DNA of 64,000 nt from G963704535 sp963704535 (GTDB lineage Bacteria > Chloroflexota > Chloroflexia > Chloroflexales > Roseiflexaceae): NCBI GenBank assembly GCA_963704535.1, contig OY969916.1, forward strand, positions 1,798,001 through 1,862,000, given 5' to 3'. The position numbers were made by a program, and so were the translations under genes. Below are positions 33,012 through 41,812 of the stretch, piece by piece. Under the pieces are notes generated by a model that saw only the letters and a list, made by a program, of their open reading frames with translations, searched no databases and had not been told where the DNA came from. How positions within the stretch are numbered: the stretch's first letter is position 1; the number at the start of each line of letters is the position of its first letter.

Positions 33012-35873
33012 CTAAGGCGTCGCCGGCTGGTCCGGCGGGGGCTGCTCCGGGTCGGGCGCGCGAATCCCCAGCACCACCGTGGCCCCCGGTGTGATCCACT
33101 CGCCGGGCGCCGGCAACGTGCTCAGGACTACGTAGGGGCCGTGCTGGTCGTAGGCATCGGGGATGCGCTCGCGCGTCTGGTAGTCCACATAGATATTGCC
33201 CACGCCCAGCGCCGCCAGCCGCTCCTTGGCCTGGTTCTCACCCAGCATTCGCAAGTCGGGCATGCGCACCGATCCCGGCGGCGCGATCGCGGCCAGCAGC
33301 GCGTCGCTGCACGGCGGGATCTGGCTGGAGTCCACGGCAGCGACGATCCGGCCATCCACCTCGCCACCGAACCCGCTCCAGCGGTACTCGACCTTCTCCG
33401 ACGGGTCATTCTCAGGCAGGTTCGGGACGTAGATCGTCCTGAGCAGATCGTCTGGAATCTGCTGGCCGTCCTGCGGAATGCAGAACGCCAGCGCGAGCCG
33501 ATTGGTGCCGCTGACGTTGTCGGTCGCCGCGATCGGTGTATTGCCAAGCGCCGCCACCGTCAGCCGCTTAAAGATATCGCAGCCGAACCGATCGCCGGAC
33601 GTCGGCTGCTCGTTCGCCGGTGCCGCCGCGTCGGAGCCGGCTGGTGCCGCCGGCGCCTTGAGCATATCGGGGGCGAACAGCTCCTCCTTATAGCCGCCGA
33701 ACGGCCCCGGCAGCGCGCAGATCGACTTGCGATCAACCTCGCTCGGCAGGGTGAAATCCAGCCCCGGCTTTCCGCCCGGCCGCAGCAGCGCATCGAAGCG
33801 CTGATTGATGAACAGCTCCTCCATCACATTGTGCCAGATCACACCGCCGCCGCTGAGACTCTCGACCTTGGCCGTCGGCTCATTGTTGTTGTTGCCGGTC
33901 CACACACCCACCGTCACATACGGTGTGAAGCCGACCGCCCAAGCATCGCGCCAGTCGTTGGTCGTGCCGGTCTTGACTGCCGCCGGCCGCGAGAGCTTCA
34001 GCTTGCTGTTCAGTCCCCAGACCGGCCGGCGCGCATTGTCGTCGCTGAGCATATTGGTGATGATCGCCGCGTGGTTTGGGTCGAGCGCCTTCAGGTGCGG
34101 CTGGGGCTTAAGCTCGGTCACCTTGCCGTTGCCGTCGACGATCTTGAGGATCGCCATCGGCGGGTAGTAGGCGCCGCCGCTGGCCAGGGTATTGTAGGCC
34201 GCCGTCAGGTCCAGCGGCGTGACCTCGCCGCCACCCAGCGTGAGCGCCAGGCCGTAGTGCTGGTCGCCGCGCCGCAGCCCGCTGATCCCCACATCGTGCA
34301 GCAGCTCGATCGTGTTGTTGACGCCGGCGAACTTCAGCGCCTTGACCGCCGGCATATTGAGCGAGTTCGCCAGCGCCGTACGGATGCGCACCGGGCCATT
34401 CCAGCGGCCATTGTAGTTCTCCGGCTCGTACCATTTCCCGGCGACCAACGGATACTTCGTCGGCACATCCCAGATCACCGAGGCCGGGGTCATCCCCTGC
34501 TTCATCGCCGACAGGTAGGTGAACGGCTTGAGCGCCGAGCCCGGCTGCCGCTCGCGCGTCGTGACATTGACCTGGCCGTCGAGCACATTGCCCTTCTCGC
34601 CCTTGGTGCTGGTCGGCACCTCCTTGTTGTAGTCGATGCTGCCGACCATCGCCAGGATCTGCCCGCTGTTGGGCTGCATCACCACCACCGCCGCGTTATG
34701 GATGTTGCGCTCTTGCAGCTCTTGGATGCGCTCGGCGGCCTTCTGCTGGACCATCCGCTGCATCTCCAGATCGAGCGTGGTGTAGATCGACAAGCCCTGG
34801 TTGGCGAACTGCGGGCCATACTGCTCCTCAAGCAGCTTGCGCACATAGAAGACGAAGTGCGGCGCGTTCAGCGGCACCTCCTGGTCGGCGAACACCAAGT
34901 CCTCATTGGCGGCGCGGCGGGCGTCCTGCTCATCAATATAGCCCTCGTCGACCATCTGCGTCAGCACGGCGGCCTGGCGCTGCTTGGGCGGCGGCGTGCC
35001 GTTCGAGAACTCGTATGAGGGCTCCAGCCAGCCCTCTTCGAGCCGGATACCATTGAGGATGTTGCCCTCCAGGTAGTTGATCGGGTCGTAGTAGCTGGGG
35101 AGCTGCGGCAGCCCGGCCAGCAGCGAGGCCTCGGCCAGCGTCAGCTCGTCGGCGTGCTTATCGAAATAGACCTCGGCGGCCGCCTCGATCCCGTAGGCCA
35201 GGTTGCCGTAGTAGATCTCGTTGAGGTACAGCTCAAGGATCTCATCCTTGGTGTATTGCTGGGTTAGCTCGCGCGCTAGGATGATCTCAGTCATCTTGCG
35301 CCGGTAGCGGTTCTCGTAGGCCCGCTCCTCGTCGTTCAGCACAACGCTCTTGATCAGCTGCTGGGTGATCGTCGAGGCGCCGCCGGTTTCTTCGCCGGCC
35401 GAGACGCTGCGGTAGAACGCCTTGAGGATACCCTCGTAATCGACCCCCTGATTCTCGAAAAAGGTCTTGTCCTCGATCGCCACTGTCGCCTGGACCAGCA
35501 GCGGCTCGATCTGGTCCAGTTTCACGCGCGTGCGCTTGCCGGCGCCGAAGAACTCATAGAGCAGGACGTTATTGCGATCGTAGATCCGGGTGGTCTGGAA
35601 GCTGTCGTGCTTGGCGATCTGATCCAGGCGCGGCTTAAGCGAGTTGGCCAACTGCGCGTAGGCGCCATAGGCGCTTCCGGCGCCGCCCAAGCTCATCAGC
35701 GCCGCCAGCAGCACCACGGCCAGCAGCAGCCGCGAAACGATCGCCGGCACCTGATTATTGCCCGGCTGCGCTCTGCCATGCAGCATCCCCGGTATCGGCC
35801 GCCGGCGCGGGATCGGCCGCCCGGCCAGCGAGCGCCGGAAACGCCGATCGCGCGGGTCGTAACGTTGTGACAT
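33012..35873 (-). CDS. Penicillin-binding protein 1A (bifunctional, with PASTA-like tail)
   Basis: 953 residues. Basic cytosolic tail (1-45), one membrane anchor (about 47-70), GT51 glycosyltransferase (about 95-270; catalytic Glu in AIEDKTFFENQG, plus STITQQLIKS), then transpeptidase with SxxK GSALKPF, SxN in ANSLNMP and KTG in VKTGTTNDW. The C-terminal 70 residues (MRMPDLRMLGENQAKERLAAL, then TPGATVVL) resemble a PASTA domain. It polymerises and cross-links peptidoglycan outside the membrane. All catalytic residues are present. A PASTA tail and the nearby kinase suggest phosphorylation-linked wall control, which is inferred. Confidence 0.93.
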   Translation of the reverse strand: MSQRYDPRDRRFRRSLAGRPIPRRRPIPGMLHGRAQPGNNQVPAIVSRLLLAVVLLAALMSLGGAGSAYGAYAQLANSLKPRLDQIAKHDSFQTTRIYDRNNVLLYEFFGAGKRTRVKLDQIEPLLVQATVAIEDKTFFENQGVDYEGILKAFYRSVSAGEETGGASTITQQLIKSVVLNDEERAYENRYRRKMTEIILARELTQQYTKDEILELYLNEIYYGNLAYGIEAAAEVYFDKHADELTLAEASLLAGLPQLPSYYDPINYLEGNILNGIRLEEGWLEPSYEFSNGTPPPKQRQAAVLTQMVDEGYIDEQDARRAANEDLVFADQEVPLNAPHFVFYVRKLLEEQYGPQFANQGLSIYTTLDLEMQRMVQQKAAERIQELQERNIHNAAVVVMQPNSGQILAMVGSIDYNKEVPTSTKGEKGNVLDGQVNVTTRERQPGSALKPFTYLSAMKQGMTPASVIWDVPTKYPLVAGKWYEPENYNGRWNGPVRIRTALANSLNMPAVKALKFAGVNNTIELLHDVGISGLRRGDQHYGLALTLGGGEVTPLDLTAAYNTLASGGAYYPPMAILKIVDGNGKVTELKPQPHLKALDPNHAAIITNMLSDDNARRPVWGLNSKLKLSRPAAVKTGTTNDWRDAWAVGFTPYVTVGVWTGNNNNEPTAKVESLSGGGVIWHNVMEELFINQRFDALLRPGGKPGLDFTLPSEVDRKSICALPGPFGGYKEELFAPDMLKAPAAPAGSDAAAPANEQPTSGDRFGCDIFKRLTVAALGNTPIAATDNVSGTNRLALAFCIPQDGQQIPDDLLRTIYVPNLPENDPSEKVEYRWSGFGGEVDGRIVAAVDSSQIPPCSDALLAAIAPPGSVRMPDLRMLGENQAKERLAALGVGNIYVDYQTRERIPDAYDQHGPYVVLSTLPAPGEWITPGATVVLGIRAPDPEQPPPDQPATP

Positions 35874-35890
35874 GCTCTTCGCGTTTCTGA

Positions 35891-35967
35891 TCGATTCGAT
35901 TTACGATCGGCCTGTTCCGTGGCACCCTACGTCCCAATCGTAAATCGCATATCGTAAATCATAAATT
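35891..35967. repeat. H repeat: GATTTACGAT type
   Basis: ATTCGATTTACGATCGG and CAATCGTAAATCGCATATCG plus CGTAAATCATAAATTGG form loosely inverted arms in the PBP1A upstream region. Confidence 0.65.
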
Positions 35968-36045
35968 GGCATCAACCACTCTTGGAGGCGCATTTTACCA
36001 CGCGAAGGTGAAAAGGCAAACGGAATAAAGCTGATAGATCGCTGA

Positions 36046-36103
36046 GAGACGGTTTGAAAAGGGGAGTTTGAGGGGCGACCGCTCAAGAATCCCCCTTCCA
36101 CCA
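36046..36103. repeat. G element next to the kinase promoter
   Basis: GACGGTTTGAAAAGGGGAGT and CTCAAGAATCCCCCTTCCAC; its CCACCACA end runs straight into the TGCTATAAT -10 of the kinase gene. Confidence 0.85.
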
Positions 36104-36105
36104 CA

Positions 36106-36114
36106 TGCTATAAT
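36106..36114 (+). promoter_or_regulatory. Extended -10 of the kinase gene
   Basis: TGCTATAAT, 39 bases before the ATG at 36154. Upstream sequence that would be the -35 belongs to the G element. Confidence 0.5.
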
Positions 36115-36153
36115 TGAGCCGCTGCTCACGTGAAACGGTGTGGATCTGACCAT

Positions 36154-38190
36154 ATGCGCCTGGAAGACCTGAAAGGCCGCCGCCTCGGACGCTATGAGAT
36201 CGTCGCCCTGCTTGGGCGCGGCGGGATGGCTGCGGTCTATCGCGCCCACGATACGGGCTTGCGCCGCGATGTGGCACTCAAAGTGCTCTACCCCCAGTAC
36301 ACCTACGACGAAACGCTGGTCGAGCGCTTCCAGCGCGAGGCGGTCCTGGCCGCCGGGCTCGACCACCCCAACATCGTGCCGATCTACGACGTCGGCGAGG
36401 CCGATGGCCTGGTCTACATCGCCATGAAGCTGCTCGGCGGCCCCTCGCTCGCCGATGTGCTGCGGCTGCGCGACGCGCTCTCGCCCCCGGAACTGCTCCC
36501 GATCGTCTCCCAGATCGCGTCGGCGCTCGACTACGCCCACGCGCGCGGCATCATCCACCGCGATATCAAGGCCGCCAACATCCTCCTGGAACAGACCGAG
36601 ATTGGAGATCGGAGAGCGCAGATTCCCCCTACCAATCTCCAATCTCCAATCTCCAATCTCCGCGGCATGCTGACCGACTTCGGCATCGCCAAGTCGCTCG
36701 ACGCGCCGGGGCTCACCGGCACCGGGGTGCTGATCGGCACGCCCGACTACATGGCGCCCGAGCAGATTCGCGGCGGCCACACCGTCGATTACCGCGCCGA
36801 CATCTACGCGCTGGGCGTGCTGGTGTTCCGCTGCCTGACCGGCCGGCGGCCCTTCGAGGGTGGCACCGAGGAGGTGCTCATGGGCCACCTCTACGGCTCC
36901 ATCCCCGACCTGGCCTCGGTCGCGCCGTCACTTCCGCCGGCGGTCGGGCCGGTGATCGGCAAGGCCATGGCCCGCGATCCCCACGACCGCTACGACAGCG
37001 CCGGGGAGTTCGCCCGCGCGCTGCGGGCCGCCACCGGGCTTGAGCCGCCGACCCCGCCGCCGGCCATGCGCCGCCCGCTGGAAGGGCGCGCGGTCGTGCC
37101 GCGCCCCGCCGCCGATGCGCTGGCGCGGCCCGGCCCCGGCACAGCCGACCAGGCCACGCGCAAGGGCACGGTGGTGCCGGGCGGCGCGCGCCTCGCACAA
37201 CCGCAAGGGGCGCCCCCGCAGCCCGCCCGGCCAATCCAGCCGGTCGAGCGGCGCGGCGGCGCCGGCCGCGCGATCGGCGCCGCGCTGCTGCTGCTCCTGT
37301 TCGGGGGCGGCCTGCTGCTGGCCTGGAGCGCCTTGGTCTCCGGCCGCACCCAGGACCCGGTGGCCAGCGGCACGACTCTGCCGGCCACGCCGGCTCCCGC
37401 CACGCTTCCGCCGCCTGTACCCAGCCCGACAACTCAGCCGGCCCCATCCGAGACACCTGCGGAGCCGCCAACTCAGCCGCCCGAGCCGACTGCGCCACCC
37501 GCATCGGTAGTACCAGCGACAATCGTCCCGCTGCCGCCGACCACCACGCCCACCACTGTGCCGCCGGCCACTACACCCACCACCGCTCCACAGATCAATA
37601 CGCCCACCAGCACGCCGACCACCACACCCACCAGCGCCCCGCCGACCACTACGCCCACCAGCGCGCCAACTAACACACCCACGGCGCGGCCTTGTCCCGA
37701 TGTCCCGATGGCTGGTGGCTTCGGCATGCTGCTGGAGCAGCACCCCAGGATCAGGGAGCGCCTAGGCTGCCCGACCCAAGCCGAGCAGGGCGGCGCGAAC
37801 ACAGCCGCCGAGCAGCAGTTCGAGCAGGGCAGCATGTTCTATTTCACCATGACCGAGCAGGTCTATGTGTTGATCGGGCGGAGTCGCGGCGAGTGGCTTC
37901 GTTTCGAGAGGGACCAACTCCTGCCCCTGCCAACGCCCACGCCGGCTGCTTCGCCTATTTGCGCGCAGCCGATGCAGGGTGGCTTCCAACTGGTCTGGTC
38001 GAACTTCGGCGGTGTTCAGCGATCACTCGGCTGCCCCACCGGCCCCGAGGATGGCCTGTTCGAGGGTGCCTACCAGCCGTTCGACAGGGGGACCATGCTG
38101 TATAGCCAGAAGGGGCTGGGGCGCGGCAAGACGCTCTACGTCCTCTACGAGGATGAGACGTTCGAGCGGTACGACGATCCGAATCCGTAG
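36154..38190 (+). CDS. PknB-type Ser/Thr protein kinase with extracellular LGFP-like repeats
   Basis: 678 residues. Kinase domain 1-290: Gly loop LGRGGMAAVY, VALKVL Lys, HRDIKAANILL (about 135), TDFGIAKS, APEQ. A translated H repeat (about 149-170, RRAQIPPTNLQSPISNL) separates the catalytic loop from DFG, which is normally a short hairpin. A Pro/Ala linker leads to one membrane segment (about 375-395), a Thr/Pro stalk (about 405-510) and two LGFP-like modules (GGFGMLLEQHPRIRERLGCP; GGFQLVWSNFGGVQRSLGCP) outside. It probably senses a wall or matrix ligand and phosphorylates cytosolic targets such as FHA proteins. Confidence 0.9.
   Translation: MRLEDLKGRRLGRYEIVALLGRGGMAAVYRAHDTGLRRDVALKVLYPQYTYDETLVERFQREAVLAAGLDHPNIVPIYDVGEADGLVYIAMKLLGGPSLADVLRLRDALSPPELLPIVSQIASALDYAHARGIIHRDIKAANILLEQTEIGDRRAQIPPTNLQSPISNLRGMLTDFGIAKSLDAPGLTGTGVLIGTPDYMAPEQIRGGHTVDYRADIYALGVLVFRCLTGRRPFEGGTEEVLMGHLYGSIPDLASVAPSLPPAVGPVIGKAMARDPHDRYDSAGEFARALRAATGLEPPTPPPAMRRPLEGRAVVPRPAADALARPGPGTADQATRKGTVVPGGARLAQPQGAPPQPARPIQPVERRGGAGRAIGAALLLLLFGGGLLLAWSALVSGRTQDPVASGTTLPATPAPATLPPPVPSPTTQPAPSETPAEPPTQPPEPTAPPASVVPATIVPLPPTTTPTTVPPATTPTTAPQINTPTSTPTTTPTSAPPTTTPTSAPTNTPTARPCPDVPMAGGFGMLLEQHPRIRERLGCPTQAEQGGANTAAEQQFEQGSMFYFTMTEQVYVLIGRSRGEWLRFERDQLLPLPTPTPAASPICAQPMQGGFQLVWSNFGGVQRSLGCPTGPEDGLFEGAYQPFDRGTMLYSQKGLGRGKTLYVLYEDETFERYDDPNP
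36599..36663. repeat. H repeat: CAATCTC palindrome inside the kinase gene
   Basis: AGATTGGAGATCGGAGAG and CCAATCTCCAATCTCCAATC. It is inserted between codons for the HRD loop and the DFG motif with the frame preserved. Confidence 0.9.
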
Positions 38191-38198
38191 AGCGGATA

Positions 38199-38360
38199 GG
38201 GAATTGAGAATTGAGAATTGAGAATTGAGAACCGACCGCCGAGAACAAAGAACAAAGCACAAAGAACAAAGTATCACGCACCGGAACCTGTAGGGCAGGC
38301 CCTCCGTGGCCGCCCAAACGCCACGCAACACGCAACACGCATCACGCATCACGTTTCACG
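38199..38360. repeat. Compound H and A repeat block
   Basis: GAATTGA words (38200-38231), GAACAAA words (38241-38271), an A motif CTGTAGGGCAGGCCCTCCGT (38288-38315) and ACGCAAC/CACGCAT words (38322-38360) lie side by side. The block ends 7 bases before the next ATG. Confidence 0.88.
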
Positions 38361-38366
38361 TAAATT

Positions 38367-38675
38367 ATGGCGAATTATTACGACGACGTCTACGAGATCG
38401 TCAAGCGCATCCCGGCCGGCAAGGTCTCGACCTATGGCCGCGTCGCCGCGATGGCGCTGGTGCCACGCGGCGCCCGTGGGGTCGGCTGGGCGCTGGCGGG
38501 CCTGAGCCCGGAGCGGGCACAAGAGGTGCCCTGGTGGCGCGTGATCAACGCCGCCGGGCGCATCAGCAACGCCTACAACGCCGAGCTCCAGGGCGATCTG
38601 CTCGAAGCTGAGGGGGTTGTCTTCGACGACAGTGGTTATGTCGAGCTTGGCAGGTTTCTATGGGATGGTCAGTAG
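38367..38675 (+). CDS. Alkyltransferase-like protein (ATL; MGMT homologue without the active Cys)
   Basis: 102 residues. AGKVSTYGRVAAMAL and PWWRVINAAGRIS match the DNA-binding half of MGMT, but the PCHRV active-site Cys is Trp (PWWRV). ATL proteins bind O6-alkylguanine, flip the base and hand the lesion to nucleotide-excision repair rather than dealkylating it. Length is normal for ATLs. No Shine-Dalgarno is visible because a repeat block abuts the start. The stop codon lies in GTCAGTAGTCAGTTG, again H-type words. Confidence 0.85.
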   Translation: MANYYDDVYEIVKRIPAGKVSTYGRVAAMALVPRGARGVGWALAGLSPERAQEVPWWRVINAAGRISNAYNAELQGDLLEAEGVVFDDSGYVELGRFLWDGQ

Positions 38676-38702
38676 TCAGTTGTCCATTGTCAGTTGCAGA
38701 TG

Positions 38703-38757
38703 AAAATGTGGGTGGGTTATTCTTGAGGGGCGACCCCCTCAAACTCCCCCTTTTTCA
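38703..38757. repeat. G element between convergent genes
   Basis: ATGTGGGTGGGTTATTCTTG and CCCCCTCAAACTCCCCCTTT with TTTTCAG; the hydrolase stop codon is its last triplet. It mixes the left end of one G subtype with the right end of the other. Confidence 0.85.
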
Positions 38758-39963
38758 GGCCATCACCGCCGCGAGGAACCGCTCGACGGCGTAGGTGCTG
38801 AGCTGGCCGCTCGGCCCGCCGAAGTTGAAGTCGCAACCGTGGGTGGCCCAGGGTAGGCCGAGCAGCAGGTGCGGGCGCCCGGCCTGCGCCAGCCGCTCGG
38901 CCAGCCGCTCGCTCTGCCGTGGCGAGACCAGTTCGTCGCGACCGCCATGGATCAGCAGGGTCGGCGGGGTCGCCGGGCCGACGAAGTCGAGCGGCGAGGC
39001 GGCGTCGTAGGCGCGGGCGGCCAGGTCGGGGGTGCCGCCCAGGTACGCCTCCAGCGCGCCGCGGCTGTCGAGCACGCGCGGGTTGGCCGGGTGGGCGTAG
39101 CTGTAGCGCATGTCGGTCGGCGCGTAGAAGCTGATCACGCCGCGAATCGCCGGGTCGGCGGCGGTGTAGGCGGCCAGCAGCCCGATCTGCCCGCCGGCCG
39201 AGCGTCCCAGCAGCGCCAGCCGCTGCGGGTCCAGGCCCAGATCGGCGGCGTGCTGCTTGAGGTAAGCCAGCGCCGCCAGGACGTCGTCGTGGGCGGCGGG
39301 GAAGGGGTGCGCCGGCGCAAGGCGGTAGCTTATCGCGGCCACGATGTAGCCGCGCGCGGCCAGGTAGCTGTTGAGCGGGGCGAGCTGGGTGCGGTCGCCA
39401 TGCTGCCAGGCCCCACCATGGATCACCAGCACGCCCGGCGCCGGGCCATCCGACGCAGAGGGCTGGTACAGGTCGAGGTGCAGCTCGTGCGTCGCCCTGG
39501 TGGCGTAGACCAGGCTGCGCCGCCGCACCGAGGGCGAGGCGACCCCGCGCAGCAGGTCGGCGGCGACCAGCGGCGCCGACCGGGCCGGCGCGCCCGGCGC
39601 CGAGATGGCGGGCACGTCGCCAAAGGCGGCCACGAACTGCGCCGGCAGCCGCCGCGCGACCACGATGGCGCGCAGCAGCGGGGTCAGCACCAGCGGCGCG
39701 GCGGCCAGGCCCAGCGCGGCACCGATGCGGCCGTTCCGGGTGCGGCGCCAGCCGGGCAGCAGCGGCGCGAGAGCCGCAAGTGCCAGCATGTGCCCCCACT
39801 CGGTCACTCCGATCGCCAGCATCCACAGCAGCGACGTCGGGGCCTTGAGCACGGCCAGCGCGGATAGGGCGGCGCTGAACGCGCCTGCCACCAGGCGCCA
39901 CGCATCAGCCGAGCCACGCCGGGAGCCCACGGAGGCATGGCGGTACTGGTGTGATTGCGCCAC
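38755..39963 (-). CDS. Membrane-anchored alpha/beta hydrolase (HSL/BD-FAE-like esterase)
   Basis: 402 residues from GTG 39963, chosen for AAAAGGAGATC upstream. About four hydrophobic segments in residues 15-120, then a hydrolase domain: oxyanion motif VIHGGAWQHGD, nucleophile Ser in LLGRSAGGQIG, Asp in IHGGRDELVS and His in WATHGCDF. The motif order is that of carboxylesterases of the hormone-sensitive-lipase or BD-FAE kind. The N-terminal membrane part is unusual and suggests action on lipids or at the membrane surface. Substrate unknown. Confidence 0.82.
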   Translation of the reverse strand: MAQSHQYRHASVGSRRGSADAWRLVAGAFSAALSALAVLKAPTSLLWMLAIGVTEWGHMLALAALAPLLPGWRRTRNGRIGAALGLAAAPLVLTPLLRAIVVARRLPAQFVAAFGDVPAISAPGAPARSAPLVAADLLRGVASPSVRRRSLVYATRATHELHLDLYQPSASDGPAPGVLVIHGGAWQHGDRTQLAPLNSYLAARGYIVAAISYRLAPAHPFPAAHDDVLAALAYLKQHAADLGLDPQRLALLGRSAGGQIGLLAAYTAADPAIRGVISFYAPTDMRYSYAHPANPRVLDSRGALEAYLGGTPDLAARAYDAASPLDFVGPATPPTLLIHGGRDELVSPRQSERLAERLAQAGRPHLLLGLPWATHGCDFNFGGPSGQLSTYAVERFLAAVMA

Positions 39964-39985
39964 GACGATCTCCTTTTCCAGAATG

Positions 39986-40062
39986 CGAGGATGGAGGATG
40001 GAGGATGGAGGATGGAGGATGGAAGATAGCCAATGCAATCTATCTTCTATCTTCCATCCTCC
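39986..40062. repeat. H repeat: GGATGGA palindrome
   Basis: GAGGATGGAGGATGGAGGAT and TATCTTCTATCTTCCATCCT around GCCAATGC, upstream of the hydrolase gene. Confidence 0.85.
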
Positions 40063-40065
40063 AAG

Positions 40066-40163
40066 AAACTGTCTGAAAAGGCCGCGTGCCACTCGCAATC
40101 CGTGGTGGAAAGGGATCTTGAGGGGGCTGCCCCCTCAAACTCCCCCTTTTCAGACAGTCTCTA
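40066..40163. repeat. G element with terminal inverted repeats
   Basis: AAACTGTCTGAAAAGG at the left is matched by CCTTTTCAGACAGTCTC at the right, enclosing a G hairpin. The 98-bp unit with about 16-bp inverted ends looks like a miniature inverted-repeat element, no coding capacity. H-type words (GGTCAGTGGTCGGCGGTCGG) follow to 40200. Confidence 0.82.
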
Positions 40164-40204
40164 AGGCGGTCAGTGGTCGGCGGTCGGCGGTCAGTGGTCA
40201 GTGG

Positions 40205-41729
40205 TTAGGAGGTCGGCTGCGCGATCTGGTCGCCGATCTTGGCCGCGCCCTCTTCGCGCAGCTTGGCGAAGGCGCCGGGGTTGTACTTGAGCACCGGCTG
40301 GCGGGCCGCGCGCACCTCGTCGAGCCGGCGCACCGGGGCGGTCGTAGGCGCCTGGTGCAGGATCTCGATGTCCTCGCGCGCCTCCTCGGCGATCTTGAGC
40401 AGCGCCGCGATGAAGCTGTCCAGGTTGCGCTTAGTCTCGGTCTCGGTCGGCTCGATCATCAGCGCTTCCGGCACGATCAGCGGGAAGTAGACCGTCGGCG
40501 GGTGGAAGCCGTAGTCGATCAGCCGCTTGGCGATATCGAGCGTGCGCGCCTGTGGCGCCTCGGCGAGCTGCCCTTCAGCACCACCTCGTGCATGCAGGTG
40601 CCGGTCGTAGGCTGGCGGGTAGGTGCCCTGGAGCTTGACTCGCAGGTAGTTGGCGTTGAGCACCGCGATCTCGCTGACCTCGCTTCAGGCCAGCGGCGCC
40701 CAGCGTGCGGATGTAGGTCCAGGCGCGCACCAGCATGCCGAAGTTGCCCCAGAAGGTCTTGACGCGGCCGATGCTCTGGGCTGGCGTCACGTAGCGGTAG
40801 GTCGTGCCGTCCGGCCCCTCGACCTTTTCCACCACCGGGCCGGGCAGGAACGGCGCCAGCTCCGCAGTGCAGCCGACCGGCCCGAGCCCGGGCCGCCGCC
40901 GCCGTGGGGCGTGGTGAAGGTCTTGTGCAGGTTGTAGTGCATCAGGTCGAAGCCGACCTCGCGCGGCTTGACGATGCCCAGGATGGCGTTGAAGTTGGCG
41001 CCGTCGCCGTACATCAGGCCGCCGGCCTGCGTGGACCAGCTGGGAGATCTCTTCGACGTTCTCCTCGAACAGCCCCAGCGTGTTCGGGTTGGTCAGCATC
41101 ATCCCGGCGGTGCGCGGCGACAGCTTGCTCTTGAGGTCGTCGATATTGCAGTTGCCGCGCGGCCCTGACTTGACCTCGACCACCTTCATGCCGACCATCG
41201 CGGCCGTGGCCGGGTTGGTGCCGTGGGCCGAGTCGGGCACCAGGATCTCGGTGCGCTGTGCGTCGCCACGGGCCAGGTGGTAGGCGCGGAACACCAGCAC
41301 GCCGGTGAACTCGCCCTGCGCGCCGGCCGCCGGCTGGAGCGAGACCGCGTCGAAGCCGGACAGTTCGGCCAGGTAGGTCTGGAGCTCGTACATGATCTGC
41401 AGCGCGCCCTGCGACAGCTCCTCGTCCTGGAGCGGGTGTGCCCCCGCGAAGCCGGGGTAGCGGGCGACCTCCTCGTGGAGCTTAGGGTTTCCTTTCATAC
41501 TGCACGAACCTAGGGGATATGGGCCAGTATCAATGCAATAATTGCGCTGCGAGATGCGCGTAAAGTGCCGCATCACCTCCAGTTCGCTCAGTTCCGGCAT
41601 TCCAGCCATATCATCGCCACGCAGCAGCTCGCCGGGCAGTTCGACCTGCGGCACATCCAGGCTAGGCAGGTTCACGCCGATCTTGCCAGGCGCGGAGAGT
41701 TCGAAGATCGGTGGCTCGTAGGTGTCCAT
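40205..41729 (-). pseudogene. gcvPB: Glycine dehydrogenase (decarboxylating) subunit 2, multiple frameshifts
   Basis: Starts MDTYEPPIFELSAPGKIGVNLP at 41729 and ends at 40205; joined length about 507 codons, the usual size. Sense is kept but shifts phase near 41035, 40880, 40680 and around 40580-40605 (out and back). PLP Lys context NLHKTFTTPHGGGGPG survives. In frame pieces include LVHA..GLMYGDGANFNAILG and LKGQLAEAPQARTL. With GcvPA it decarboxylates glycine in the cleavage system. Five or six single-base changes in one gene, with little amino-acid decay, look like sequencing error or very recent inactivation. Confidence 0.85.
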
Positions 41730-41774
41730 TGGTCTATTCTCTTTCTGTCTTGGAGCCTTCGGCCCACAAATGAA

Positions 41775-41812
41775 TTTGTGGCCCCTCAAACTCCCCTTTT
41801 CAAATAGTCTCT
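41775..41812. repeat. Partial G element
   Basis: TGTGGCCCCTCAAACTCCCC then TTTTCAAATAGTCTC: one arm and end of a G element; the APH-like stop codon lies in its terminus. Confidence 0.7.

Noticed and set aside
32937..35018. 693-codon open frame on the + strand opposite the PBP1A gene
   Set aside because: It is antisense to a gene with all family motifs and has a repetitive Arg/Val/His composition, as expected from reading GC-rich codons backwards.
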